Shown here piece by piece: positions 24,209 to 32,624 of a DNA stretch of 64,000 nucleotides. Position 1 is the stretch's first letter. The number at the start of each line of letters is the position of its first letter. The translations under genes were made by a program, and so were the position numbers. Below the pieces are notes generated by a model that made no database searches, had not been told where the DNA came from, and saw nothing but the letters and a program-made list of their open reading frames with translations. The stretch spans positions 1-64,000 of the forward strand of contig JANQPF010000022.1 in assembly GCA_028285415.1 (NCBI GenBank), given 5' to 3'. The DNA comes from Pseudomonadales bacterium (lineage in GTDB: Bacteria; Pseudomonadota; Gammaproteobacteria; Pseudomonadales; Azotimanducaceae).

Positions 24209-24917
24209 TGTTGCTTCATTGATCAACTCTCCTGATCTTGATCGAAAATATGCAGTCCTTCTATTGCTAGATGCATGTGAAGGGCGAGCCATGCCTGCCG
24301 CCATTCAAAAGCTTGGTGGCGAGCATGGATTCAATAAAGTCAAAAAGTGGAACGTCTCTCAGCTTCTGAAAGACCTAGGCATTCTCGTTGCTCGCTATAA
24401 GGATGGCTGGGCGATTACAGACCATGGGAAAGACAAGCTTGCAGAATTGGGTTTGTTGGATGAGTCCCCCACCAAAAGCCCACAAATTGCGTTGCGCGCG
24501 ATCTTGCCTCAGATCTCAGATGACCAATCGCGCATTTTCGTTGAGGAAGCTGTGCAGGCTTTGGAGTACAAGCTTCTAAGGTCCGCGGTTGTGCTTAGTT
24601 GGGTTGGTGCTGTCGCGGTACTGCATAAGAAAGTATTTGATAATCACCTTCACGACTTTTACAACGAGCTTAAAAAGAGCTTTCCAAAGGCAAAGCCGAT
24701 TAAGAAGCTGGCAGACCTTGGTGATATGAAGGAATCCAACTTCCTTACAGTAGCGTGTTCTGCTGGAATTTTTGATAAGAACATCAAAGGGGAGCTTGAG
24801 GGATGCCTAAAGTATCGCAACGGTTGTGGTCACCCAAACGCACTAAAGATCGCACCCCATCGCGTGGCCAGCCACATCGAAACGCTCATCCTCCATGTGT
24901 ATGAACCGTTCACCTGA
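24198..24917 (+). CDS. Island operon protein 2: winged helix plus HEPN-like domain
   Basis: 239 residues from GTG 24198, overlapping gene 1. Residues 17-85 look like a winged helix (K-W-N-V-S-Q-L-L-K-D-L-G-I-L-V ... G-W-A-I-T-D-H-G). Residues 95-239 are all helical and open with E-E-A-V-Q-A-L-E-Y-K-L-L-R-S-A-V-V-L-S-W, the pattern of HEPN-type helices, and end with R207-N-G-C-G-H212-P, matching the R-x4-6-H motif of HEPN ribonucleases. HEPN domains cleave RNA in many toxin and anti-phage systems. The family call rests on pattern only; a non-catalytic DUF4145-like relative is possible. Confidence 0.6.
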   Translation: MASDVASLINSPDLDRKYAVLLLLDACEGRAMPAAIQKLGGEHGFNKVKKWNVSQLLKDLGILVARYKDGWAITDHGKDKLAELGLLDESPTKSPQIALRAILPQISDDQSRIFVEEAVQALEYKLLRSAVVLSWVGAVAVLHKKVFDNHLHDFYNELKKSFPKAKPIKKLADLGDMKESNFLTVACSAGIFDKNIKGELEGCLKYRNGCGHPNALKIAPHRVASHIETLILHVYEPFT

Positions 24918-24929
24918 TGTGTACCAACT

Positions 24930-25520
24930 ATGTTTGCTGAATTCATAGGCGCGTCGCTAGCAGATCAGGTCAACATAGCTCTTGGTGTGTTGGGTATTTT
25001 TGGGGTGATCGTCGGTGCCAATATTGGCTTGTATAGGCTCATCAACCGTCATGACAAGAGCAAGCTGGATCTAAAGCAAACTGAGCTAGCCAATGAGCGA
25101 GCCTTCCACCAAAAAACCAAAGAACAGAGGGATAGCTACAAAGCTGAGATCAATCGGCTGAAGGGATTGGTTGAGAAGTTGGAAGCTCAGATAACATCGC
25201 TCGATTATCAGCGTATTGCACCAGTAGAACGCAAACTTACAACGGATAAACTATCGGAACTCGAGCGCGAAATCATCGCCATATTCCCTCTGGCTGACGT
25301 TGCAGTCCTCAGTGTGAATGAGGCTCATGAGAGTGTTAGTGAGGACACAGAGTACACGCTTCTTGAGGTTCGAACTGCGATGAAGCAAATGGAGGCGGGA
25401 GGCTGGCTGTTAAAGAGGGGCAAAAACGCGAGCAACCAACACTACCTGCTTACTGATGAAGCGGAACCGTTGATGAGTCGGATTGCTCAGCAAATCCGAG
25501 AGCAACAATCTCGAACGTGA
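24930..25520 (+). CDS. Island operon protein 3: membrane anchor, coiled coil and winged helix
   Basis: 196 residues from ATG 24930, 12 bases after gene 2. One N-terminal membrane helix (N-I-A-L-G-V-L-G-I-F-G-V-I-V-G-A-N-I-G-L-Y) is followed by a long coiled coil (about 45-90) and a C-terminal winged-helix-like domain (about 100-190; L-L-E-V-R-T-A-M-K-Q-M-E-A-G-G-W-L ... Q-H-Y-L-L-T-D-E-A). This would tether a nucleic-acid- or protein-binding module at the membrane. It is the third wHTH-bearing product of the same operon and may be the membrane-acting partner of the HEPN protein. I know no named family. Confidence 0.6.
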   Translation: MFAEFIGASLADQVNIALGVLGIFGVIVGANIGLYRLINRHDKSKLDLKQTELANERAFHQKTKEQRDSYKAEINRLKGLVEKLEAQITSLDYQRIAPVERKLTTDKLSELEREIIAIFPLADVAVLSVNEAHESVSEDTEYTLLEVRTAMKQMEAGGWLLKRGKNASNQHYLLTDEAEPLMSRIAQQIREQQSRT

Positions 25521-25593
25521 GTTGCTCTTTCATTGCGTTTCTTTTTCTAAGAGCAACCTGTTTTGGCAGCTCGGCTCAGTCGGCCAGTTCCTC

Positions 25594-26271
25594 TCAATTC
25601 GCCTCCCGATGTTCGACTCGAAGTTCTGGGTCGATGTTCGCCTCAGACGCCCAGTATCTGGCGTCCGCGCTGGACCATAAAGCATGTAGTTGTGCTGCTT
25701 TGATCTGTTTCGGGGTCTTTCGCTGATGCAACCCAAGTAGATACTCTTCCCACGCCTCTACTGCCTCATCTCGCTCGTCCAAGTCAGCATACTTGTTGTT
25801 GGTCCGCTGCATCGATGGTCTGAGGTGCCCCAAGATCCGATCGGCGAGCTCAGGGGTGCAGCCCACTAGCTTCGTAGCCGCGGTGACCCGCCAGTCGTGG
25901 TTCGGTCTGATGTAGGTCAGCGGTTCCTCTGAATCCGCCGCCTTCGTGTAGAGTGCGTTTGCCTTCTCGGCCATCAACATGCCAGCTTTGTTCCAACCGG
26001 AGTAGGGGGCATGCCCATCCTTGCCGATGGCTGAGAACACGAAGGGGCCTGAATGCTCTTTACTAGCCTCGCGCTCGAGTAGCACCAAGGCTGAGTCCAC
26101 CAACGACATATGAAAGGGAGCGCTTGTCTCGTACCTTATCTGACTGATCTCAAGCATGCGGTATTTAAAGTTGACCTCGTCCCATTCAAGGTCGGTGATC
26201 TCAGCTTGTCGACACGCAGTCAGCATCACCAATTGTGTGATCGGTCCGTACGCGCGATTGTTAGCGGCCGC
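25594..26271 (-). pseudogene. Tyrosine recombinase (integrase), N-terminal part missing
   Basis: The open frame begins right after an in-frame TAG at 26272-26274; the first usable start is TTG 26230-26232. The retained part is the catalytic domain: box I Arg in T-A-C-R-Q-A-E-I, H-D-W-R, L-G-H, and the nucleophile Tyr in N-N-K-Y-A-D, so all five catalytic positions (R-H-R-H-Y) are present. The core-binding N-terminal domain is absent, leaving only about 225 of the usual 380-420 residues. It is a degraded integrase at the right edge of the island, facing into it. About 60 residues follow the Tyr. Confidence 0.85.
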
Positions 26272-26346
26272 CTACTCAGCCGCCAGCCAGTAGTAGCGAA
26301 TGCTGCCGTCCAAGGCGACGGTCCCTGCGTTCAGGTTGGGGAATCA

Positions 26347-26997
26347 CTAGACCCCCTGACCACAGATCGCAACCTCGGAAGCGAGGATGTAATAACGCAG
26401 GTATTCCTCATCCTCGCCGTAACTCTTTTCACGTACTTCGCGCAGGCGGTTCTCCGGCTTCTTGTCTTCTTCTGACTCGGCGGCCTCGTCTTCACCCGGT
26501 TCGACGCTTACGGTGGTGAGGCGGCCAGAACGGTCCTCGCTTGCTTCAGCTGCTTTCTTTCCCGCCTCCTTGACCAGATCCATCAATCGCTTCGCCGTAT
26601 CCCAGGTGTCTCCCGACACTTCCTTTTCCACGACGTCAACGTAAAGCGCCGGGCCGTAACCCTTGGACTTGTCATCTTCGTCGATGGGGGCTTGCCGAAT
26701 GGACAGGGTAAGGTAGTCGTTTGCGAGGCGTTCAGGGTCGAGAAGCGTCGCGTCGCAGACCAGGGGGCTCCCTGCGGCGGCTTTCTTTTCCGCCGCCGCG
26801 GTGAGTGCGCTCAGCGTTGCCATGGCGCGCTCAGCCTGGATGTCACGCTCGCCGCCAACCTTGGTGCCGAAGATCACGGCAATGACGCTGAGGGCAATCA
26901 GACTGTACACGACCCACTCGGAAACGGCGCGCCTAAGGAAGCGGGAGACGGGCGGGATCTCGTCGTCTGCCTCGGGATTGTTGTTCTCGGTCGTCAT
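26347..26997 (-). CDS. Membrane-anchored protein of unknown function
   Basis: 216 residues with one membrane helix (residues about 28-46, W-V-V-Y-S-L-I-A-L-S-V-I-A-V-I-F-G). The remainder is soluble, with an Ala/Lys-rich helical segment and an acidic low-complexity stretch near the C-terminus (E-D-E-A-A-E-S-E-E-D-K-K). The gene is G+C-rich again and so probably belongs to the core genome beyond the island. It ends with tandem TAG TGA stops. No family recognised. Confidence 0.65.
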   Translation of the reverse strand: MTTENNNPEADDEIPPVSRFLRRAVSEWVVYSLIALSVIAVIFGTKVGGERDIQAERAMATLSALTAAAEKKAAAGSPLVCDATLLDPERLANDYLTLSIRQAPIDEDDKSKGYGPALYVDVVEKEVSGDTWDTAKRLMDLVKEAGKKAAEASEDRSGRLTTVSVEPGEDEAAESEEDKKPENRLREVREKSYGEDEEYLRYYILASEVAICGQGV

Positions 26998-27362
26998 GTC
27001 GTGTGCTTACTACCTATCTTGAGTACGAGTGGCGCTTGCAAACCATTCAACAAATCACTCACCCATTCACTCAGCAAATGACGTGCCATGTAGGCTGCCT
27101 CGTTGACATAGGTCTGAACGCCCGGTGGTTTTTCAGCGTTTCGAGCGAGCTCGTGGCGTTCGACACTGCACTAGAAATAGTCATTTCGAGCGGTCCTGCA
27201 CTACTTCAGTGCTGTTCCATGGTCTCCAAACCTGGGCGTGTCCGCTTGCGATCCATAGAAAACACCGGCGTCAGGGAAGGACGGCGGTTGGTCTGTTTTT
27301 TGCAGTATCCATGAATGGCAGGAACCAAGACAGACGCGAAGTTAGCCATGGAGAACGATTGA
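26998..27362. other. 365-bp region upstream of the first desaturase gene, no gene seen
   Basis: A divergent promoter region between the membrane protein gene (minus) and the hydroxylase gene (plus). Open frames at 27003-27314 and the leader of 27125 have no protein-like features. No clear hairpin or operator was found. Confidence 0.4.
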
Positions 27363-28327
27363 TGAGCGAGAATGCGCTGGACCGTGTTGAGCTCTCGCAA
27401 AGCGCTGAACCCGGTCAGACGACCAGAACCTGGAAAGACATCTTCTGGACGGTGTTGCAGCCGACGGTCGGGATGGGTGCACCGCTCCTCGTCGCCGTCA
27501 CGCTGACCACCGGTGTCTGGAAAGAAGAAGACCGGATGCTCTTCGCCCTGGTGATGATCTTCCTTCCGATCCCCATATTCGTGTGGGCTGAGCGGCGCTT
27601 CGGCCGAGACGATTGGAAGCTCAAACCATCGGAGCTTGCCGAGGATGGCTTCTGGGTTGCGATGGGCGCGTTCCTCTGGGCGCCGCTCATCACCGACATG
27701 TACCGCACTCCGGTTTCCGAGGGTTTTCGCGCCATTCGCGATCGAACTTTCCTTGAGATCAGTGTCGAGCCGACAACCGTGCTGGGTCTCTTCGGTGCAG
27801 TCATCTTCATCCGCATCTGCACGGCCTTTCCTTACTACTGGCTGCACCGCGTTCAGCACGAAGTCCTCTTCTGGTGGCGCATGCACGCGACGCATCATCA
27901 CATTACGAAAATGAGTTTCTTGCGCGGCGAGCGAACGCATCCGTTCGAATATCTGGCGCTGTCGCTGGGTCGGGTGATGGTCCTGGCGTTCATCGGCGCG
28001 AGCGACGCGGTACTTGCGGTTTCGGCGGCATTTGGCATGTGGAACGGCAAGTTCAATCACTCGAACCTGCCGCTCAAGTCGCTGCCGGTCTACGATTGGG
28101 TTTTCGCAACTGCGCCTCAGCATCACGTGCACCATTCGCTGAACCGCCGGCAGAGCGATTCGAACTATGGCTGCTACATCATCCTCTGGGACCGCATCTT
28201 CGGCACCTACTGTGGTGATGCAACGAGCGACGTTAAAAAGACCGGCGCCGGCAAGGCCGTGCCGCTCTCGATCAAAGAGCAGCTGATGCTGGCCTTCTAC
28301 CCCAACAAACGGCTGGTTGACCTGTGA
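27363..28327 (+). CDS. Fatty acid hydroxylase/sterol desaturase family protein, copy 1
   Basis: 321 residues from ATG 27363; the frame upstream is not protein-like. A di-iron membrane hydroxylase: His boxes H-R-V-Q-H, H-A-T-H-H-H and Q-H-H-V-H-H are all present, embedded between about four membrane helices. Such enzymes hydroxylate or desaturate lipids such as sterols, fatty acids or carotenoids. A close paralogue lies at 30396; the two share long identical stretches from the first His box onward. The 84-residue membrane protein after it may be a partner. The real lipid substrate is unknown. Confidence 0.88.
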
Positions 28328-28372
28328 CGTGCGCGTTCCATCTGAATTGTCAGGCATGGTGAGTCGAGATTC

Positions 28373-28627
28373 ATGAGCAATCCCTGGTTCCTGATCCCGT
28401 TTCTGATCGGGACCGCTGCCTTCCTGGCAACGCTCTATGTGACGATGTTTGTGCCGAACATGTCGGACACGCCCTGGTACGAGGGAGAACCCGAGGAAGT
28501 ACATCCACTCAGGCGCTGGGACACGGTCATCACCTGGCTCATGTGGGGAGGCTGGGGTGTCGCCATGATCATGCACTTCCTGGATAAAAACGAAATGCTC
28601 GACCAGATCGAGCGGCTGGTAAGCTGA
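28373..28627 (+). CDS. Small two-helix membrane protein
   Basis: 84 residues, with helices near residues 5-27 and 50-68 and an acidic loop (W-Y-E-G-E-P-E-E). It follows the first desaturase gene by 45 bases on the same strand and may be cotranscribed. No family recognised. Confidence 0.6.
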   Translation: MSNPWFLIPFLIGTAAFLATLYVTMFVPNMSDTPWYEGEPEEVHPLRRWDTVITWLMWGGWGVAMIMHFLDKNEMLDQIERLVS

Positions 28628-28658
28628 CAAAACGACGAATCGGTATATAGTGCCGTGA

Positions 28659-29306
28659 ATGAGTGCGGCCTTCTCCACGACCTGGATTGACCCGATATCC
28701 GTCGATGCGGAAGGGATTGTCGTTGGTAAGAACAGTGCATTCGGTATTGGTACGTTACTCGTCCTGAAGTGCCGGACCACTAACCGCGTGTTGATGGGAC
28801 GCAAATCTTTCAGAGCAGGCTTCGAAGGGTCCAATCAGTTCACCTTTCCGGGGGGAATGTTGCGATCGGAAGGCGCCCTGGATTTCAACGCTTGCATCCA
28901 ACGTACGCTTCGCGAGCGTGTGTCTGCAGAGGCTGGTGTCTCGATACACGCCCTCGAGCATCTGGTTGCGCTTGATCATTGGCCGCCGATCGTCGGGCGA
29001 TACACCATCAAAGGCGATCGATTGGTGTCCACATCGATCCTGCCGTTTTATGGCGAAGTCGAAACGCAGCTCCCCGCGTCGTCGAACGACTCAACCGTCC
29101 ATTCGGTGACCTGGTACGACCCACTGGAAGTGATGCATGAGGTGACGCAAACGAACGCACTCATTCTGGCGCAGGCACTTTGGACGAAATGGTCGATCGC
29201 AGAGCAGGAACGAATCAAGCCGATTCTGATGCCTCACTTCGAAGCCGTTCGTGACAACGCTGAGTCTGTCGGCGCTACTCTGCCTGAGCCGCCCTGGGGG
29301 AGCTGA
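28659..29306 (+). CDS. NUDIX-like protein with a degenerate Nudix box
   Basis: 215 residues. The segment Q-F-T-F-P-G-G-M-L-R-S-E-G followed by T-L-R-E-R-V-S-A-E-A-G-V occupies the place of a Nudix box (consensus G-x5-E-x7-R-E-U-x-E-E-x-G-U). Here the first part lacks the usual G-E-x2 spacing and the last part has one residue more than the consensus, so pyrophosphohydrolase activity is doubtful. The fold resembles NUDIX proteins of the Nudt7/GDP-mannose type; other homologies are possible. It overlaps the next frame, and the two may be cotranscribed. Confidence 0.6.
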   Translation: MSAAFSTTWIDPISVDAEGIVVGKNSAFGIGTLLVLKCRTTNRVLMGRKSFRAGFEGSNQFTFPGGMLRSEGALDFNACIQRTLRERVSAEAGVSIHALEHLVALDHWPPIVGRYTIKGDRLVSTSILPFYGEVETQLPASSNDSTVHSVTWYDPLEVMHEVTQTNALILAQALWTKWSIAEQERIKPILMPHFEAVRDNAESVGATLPEPPWGS

Positions 29307-29322
29307 AGGTGATGTTCGACTA

Positions 29323-30000
29323 GTGCCTGAAATTCCTGACTTTCCCCGCTTTCCCGAGTCTGTTTCGGATAGCGCGCTTCAAGAAATGACGCACATCGTC
29401 TTTGGTAACGCGTCCGTTGTCGAACCTTGCGATCTGATGTTCGTCTTCGGCGGCATCGATCCCGGATTGTGGAAAACGGCGCTCGAGGCGTATCAGAGAG
29501 GTTTGGCGGATCGCCTGTTGATAACCGGTGGTGTGAAAACCCAAGGCCTTGACCCCAGAACCACGGGCGATCCTCCCGAGTCCGAGATCATGAGAGACGA
29601 ACTGGTGGCTGCGGGCGTGCCCGCTGGCGCCATCCAGGTTGAAACGCGCTCGAGCAATACGTACGAAAACGTTCGGTATGCGTTGGAAGTCCTCGACTTC
29701 GAATCGATCGCGTCCATACTCGCGATATGTACTAGCCGCGGCGTTGGTCGGCAAACGCGAACTTTGCAGCACGCCTTACCCGGCGTACGAATTCTGCCGT
29801 ACGCCTTTCATTCGGAAATTCGACAAAGATCGGGGTTACTCACCCCGGCAAACTGGCGTGACGATGACGTTGGCCGCCGCTATGTCTGGGGTCAGGTCAT
29901 GCGCATCTTCGAATATGGCCGGCGGGGCCACCTACTGCCGTTGACCGGTATCAGCGACGAGCTCAATGCGCTCATCCACGCTGCCTTGTCAGACCAATAG
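29323..30000 (+). CDS. YdcF/DUF218-family protein
   Basis: About 225 residues. The DUF218 pattern is present: D-L-M-F-V-F-G-G near the start, then A-L-E-A-Y-Q-R-G-L-A-D-R-L-L-I-T-G-G, S-E-I-M-R-D-E-L-V-A-A-G-V-P, and S-S-N-T-Y-E-N-V-R-Y-A-L, which is the usual conserved core. The family binds S-adenosylmethionine or acts in envelope metabolism in a few studied members, without one firm function. The start is uncertain: the open frame reaches back to GTG 29251 inside the NUDIX-like gene; GTG 29323 places the first core strand a normal distance in. Confidence 0.72.
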   Translation: MPEIPDFPRFPESVSDSALQEMTHIVFGNASVVEPCDLMFVFGGIDPGLWKTALEAYQRGLADRLLITGGVKTQGLDPRTTGDPPESEIMRDELVAAGVPAGAIQVETRSSNTYENVRYALEVLDFESIASILAICTSRGVGRQTRTLQHALPGVRILPYAFHSEIRQRSGLLTPANWRDDDVGRRYVWGQVMRIFEYGRRGHLLPLTGISDELNALIHAALSDQ

Positions 30001-30395
30001 GTCCCGAGCGTTCGCGCCGTCTCTGGCGTGTCGTTGTTTCGGCTGACCGGGTGTCCACTTGTCAGCAGCAAACGGCCTGGGCGCCTTCGACGCGGATCCG
30101 TCAAGCCCCGTCACGGGGCATCGCCCAAGATTGGGGCTCAGGATTGATTCAAAATTGGGCTTGCTGAGCTTTCGAGGTTGGTAACTCCCGGTCGGTCGTT
30201 TCTTCGATATGGTGGTGTACTGCGTGTTCCGACAAGGTTCGTAATCCCCTAACTCACTGATTTGTATGGTAAGAATCCAAGGCGTTGTTATCCGGATCAC
30301 CTGAGGTACGCTGGGCCGATATTTCTGGCCGGGATCTTGCACAGGGTCTTGCAAAGGCAGAGTGATGCAAATCCGTGTACTCGAGGGCAGTTTCG
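30001..30395. other. 395-bp region upstream of the second desaturase gene
   Basis: No coding frame is convincing. It holds a 6-base inverted repeat GCCCAA/TTGGGC in an A+T-richer stretch near 30124-30165, and a near direct repeat GGGATCTTGCA / GGGTCTTGCA at 30331-30353. The first of these overlaps a weak sigma-54-like element (separate entry). Confidence 0.4.
30326..30341 (+). promoter_or_regulatory. Weak sigma-54-like promoter upstream of desaturase copy 2
   Basis: TGGCCGGGATCTTGCA has the GG-N10-GC spacing and a perfect -12 (TTGCA), but the -24 reads TGGCCG in place of TGGCAC. It lies 55 bases before the start codon at 30396. No NtrC-like pair is obvious nearby, so this is only a candidate. 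Confidence 0.25.
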
Positions 30396-31349
30396 ATGAG
30401 CGATCAGGTAGAGGATCTTCCCAAAGACATCGTTTCGGGTGAGCCCGCCCGGAAGGCGTGGACGAAGAAGGAGGTAATATGGGCGCTGCCCCAACCGATT
30501 CTTGTGTTGGGGTCCATGTTTCTCGTGGCAACCATGATTACGGAAGAATGGATGCACCACGAGCTCTTCGCAGCAATCATGATCGTGGTGCCGATCCCAT
30601 TGTTGATCTTTGCAGAGCGCATCTGGACCAAGCGTAAGGATTGGCTACTCGAGCCGAAAGAGATGGCCGAAGACGCGTTCTGGCTGGCCTTTGCGGGCCT
30701 GCTCTGGGTGCCGCTGTACAGTGATTTTTATGAGACGCCCATATCGGAAGGCATCAAGGCCGTTCGCGATATGACACCGCTGCAGGTGAGCCTAGAGCCT
30801 GCTTCCATGTTGGGTTTGATCGGCAGCGCGCTCCTTGTCATCTCTGTCTCGAGCTTCGTGTATTACTGGCTGCATCGGGTGCAGCATGAGTCTTTGTTCT
30901 GGTGGCGGATGCATGCCACGCATCACCACATTACCAAGATGGGCTGCATGCGCGGCGACCGCACCCATCCGCTCGAGTACATTGCGCTGTTCATGGGCAC
31001 GCCGATCGCGTTGGCGCTGTTCGGTGCCAGTGACGAAGTGATGGCGGTCGCCGGAGCCTTCAGCATCTGGAACGGCACGCTCAATCACTCGAATCTGCCG
31101 CTGAAGTCCATGCCGGTCTACAACTGGTTTTTCGCGACTGCGCAACAACACCATGTGCATCATGCTCTGGTGTTGAACCAGAGTAACTCGAACTACGGCT
31201 GTAACATCATCTTGTGGGATCGTTTGTTCGGCACCTACTGCGGTGATGAAGAGGTGGGCCAGATCGGTGCGGGCAAGGCGGTGCCGTTGTCCATTAAGGA
31301 GCAGCTTGCGCTTGCGTTCTATCCCAACGAGAAACTCACGAACCTTTGA
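30396..31349 (+). CDS. Fatty acid hydroxylase/sterol desaturase family protein, copy 2
   Basis: 317 residues from ATG 30396 (MSDQVEDLPKD). It carries the same three His clusters as the copy at 27363 (H-R-V-Q-H, H-A-T-H-H-H, Q-H-H-V-H-H) and near-identical segments such as N-H-S-N-L-P-L-K-S, and ends L-S-I-K-E-Q-L-A-L-A-F-Y-P-N. A tandem duplicate separated by three intervening genes, possibly with different lipid specificity. Confidence 0.88.
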   Translation: MSDQVEDLPKDIVSGEPARKAWTKKEVIWALPQPILVLGSMFLVATMITEEWMHHELFAAIMIVVPIPLLIFAERIWTKRKDWLLEPKEMAEDAFWLAFAGLLWVPLYSDFYETPISEGIKAVRDMTPLQVSLEPASMLGLIGSALLVISVSSFVYYWLHRVQHESLFWWRMHATHHHITKMGCMRGDRTHPLEYIALFMGTPIALALFGASDEVMAVAGAFSIWNGTLNHSNLPLKSMPVYNWFFATAQQHHVHHALVLNQSNSNYGCNIILWDRLFGTYCGDEEVGQIGAGKAVPLSIKEQLALAFYPNEKLTNL

Positions 31350-31360
31350 GGCGGGGCACG

Positions 31361-31999
31361 ATGTTTGCTCTCAAGAATGCCGGCGCGGTCATTCTCTGCT
31401 GCGCGCTCGTCGGGTGTTCGCCGGAGGCTGAGCCCGACAAGCCTGAAACGCCCGCTCCGGAATCGGTTGCACCGCTCCCGACAGAGCCGCTGCAATCGGA
31501 TGCTGGAGGAACACCGTTCATTCCCGCGTCGTTTGAGCCCCCGGTCCTGGTAGAAGCGGACGGTTTCAAAATCGTGCCGCTCGGGCCTGACCTGGTAAAA
31601 ATCGACTTCGACGCCTACATGTCGTCGATAGAGCATCTACAGCAGACGTTTACACGGAGCACCAGCTGGCCGCGGGAAGACATCACAGACGAAGAGGCCA
31701 TGCTCGACATGGAAACGGAGCAGCGCAGATTCCTCAATCGCGAATCGTTTGCGTATGCCGTCTTGACGCCTGACGGTACCCGCGAGCGCGGGTGTGTGTA
31801 CGTGAGGCCGAGCAACAAGCCGGGCTACGACGCCATCGTGCGGCTCTGGGTGACCAAGCCTGAGTTTGATGCAGGTTTCGATGCCGAGTTGTATGCCTGG
31901 ACGGTTGACTGGATCAGCGCAAGCTGGCCGTTCGAGAGCGTCGCCTATCCCGGCCGCGCCATTGACTGGGATACCTGGGACGCGCTTGCCGAAATCTAG
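31361..31999 (+). CDS. Lipoprotein with GNAT-like C-terminal region
   Basis: 212 residues from ATG 31361, with signal peptide and lipobox A-L-V-G-C giving a lipoprotein with a Pro/Glu-rich linker. The C-terminal 140 residues (D-F-D-A-Y-M-S-S-I-E-H-L, W-P-R-E-D-I-T-D-E-E, F-A-Y-A-V-L-T-P-D-G-T-R-E-R-G-C-V-Y-V-R-P) resemble GNAT acetyltransferases in layout; no acetyl-CoA loop of the R/Q-x-x-G-x-A type is visible, so it is probably a non-catalytic relative at the membrane. It follows the second desaturase gene by 11 bases and may be in its operon. Confidence 0.6.
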   Translation: MFALKNAGAVILCCALVGCSPEAEPDKPETPAPESVAPLPTEPLQSDAGGTPFIPASFEPPVLVEADGFKIVPLGPDLVKIDFDAYMSSIEHLQQTFTRSTSWPREDITDEEAMLDMETEQRRFLNRESFAYAVLTPDGTRERGCVYVRPSNKPGYDAIVRLWVTKPEFDAGFDAELYAWTVDWISASWPFESVAYPGRAIDWDTWDALAEI

Positions 32000-32004
32000 A
32001 GGGT

Positions 32005-32583
32005 TCAACTCCCTCCATCTTTGTGGACCATGAACTGACGGTAACCTTCGGTCATGGCTCTCGCACAGTCTTGAGGCGTGGGGCCCCCGTCGAAGAATCC
32101 CTGGCAGGGTCCGGTCATCACTTCAGGCATGTTTTCCAGCACCCAGTCCCTTGCCTCGTAGTAGATGGGCTGGTCGTTGGAGCTCGTTTCGATTGCAGTG
32201 ATTGAAGATCCCTCGAACGTCACGGTAAACGTATCGGTGACGTTGAACCCGGTTTTCAGTGCCAGCACCGGGTCGTCCTGCACGGTAATTGCGCACAGGA
32301 TGCGTTCCGCCGACTCGGCTTTACAGGGACTACGCTCGAGCACTACGTAGTTCCCACCTTCTGCCCAGCCCTGGTAGTAGAGGACGGCGGGTGCGGATTC
32401 GTCCGCCTCCGCCAGTAATGGCCTGAGACGATCGGCGTCGAAGGAGTAGAACGCATCAATCAGGCCTTCGGCAGTTGCGAGGTTCTCTTGCAACACTGCG
32501 TCGGTGTCAGCGCAGGCTGCCGAGCTCGCCATGCCGAGACCGACAACGAGGTGTGGAATGAACGCTCTGGTTTTCTTTGTCAT
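32005..32583 (-). CDS. Exported protein of unknown function
   Basis: 192 residues from ATG 32581-32583, with a signal peptide (R-A-F-I-P-H-L-V-V-G-L-G-M-A-S-S-A-A-C-A) and about four further cysteines. The mature part has an NTF2/SnoaL-like feel (A-E-G-L-I-D-A-F-Y-S-F-D-A-D-R-L), but the evidence is thin. It is downstream of allophanate hydrolase on the same strand, 41 bases after its stop, and could be part of that transcript. Confidence 0.6.
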   Translation of the reverse strand: MTKKTRAFIPHLVVGLGMASSAACADTDAVLQENLATAEGLIDAFYSFDADRLRPLLAEADESAPAVLYYQGWAEGGNYVVLERSPCKAESAERILCAITVQDDPVLALKTGFNVTDTFTVTFEGSSITAIETSSNDQPIYYEARDWVLENMPEVMTGPCQGFFDGGPTPQDCARAMTEGYRQFMVHKDGGS

Positions 32584-32624
32584 TGGAGTAGTCTCATCGA
32601 TTGTTTTTTTCGGGCGGTTTGTCC

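Larger units (their letters stand above)
21261..26273. mobile_element. Genomic island remnant next to tRNA-Arg
   Basis: From the end of the tRNA to the integrase remnant, base composition drops sharply (in the 60 bases from 24301 I count 26 G or C; in the 60 bases from 19861 I count 46). Genes inside have no link to the neighbouring pathways: RHH repressor, secreted proteins, three wHTH proteins of a plus-strand operon, and a truncated tyrosine recombinase at the right edge. I searched by eye for a second copy of the tRNA 3' end near 25.5-27 kb and found none, so the right attachment site is lost or diverged. Borders are approximate. Confidence 0.65.

Noticed and set aside
25520-27000. Second copy of the tRNA 3' end as a right attachment site
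   Set aside because: No stretch resembling the T-arm and acceptor end was seen by eye, so no attachment repeat is claimed.
27206-28834. 542-codon minus-strand frame
   Set aside because: Overlaps the desaturase, small membrane protein and NUDIX-like genes and is rich in His, Arg and Gln, as expected of antisense of G+C-rich coding DNA.
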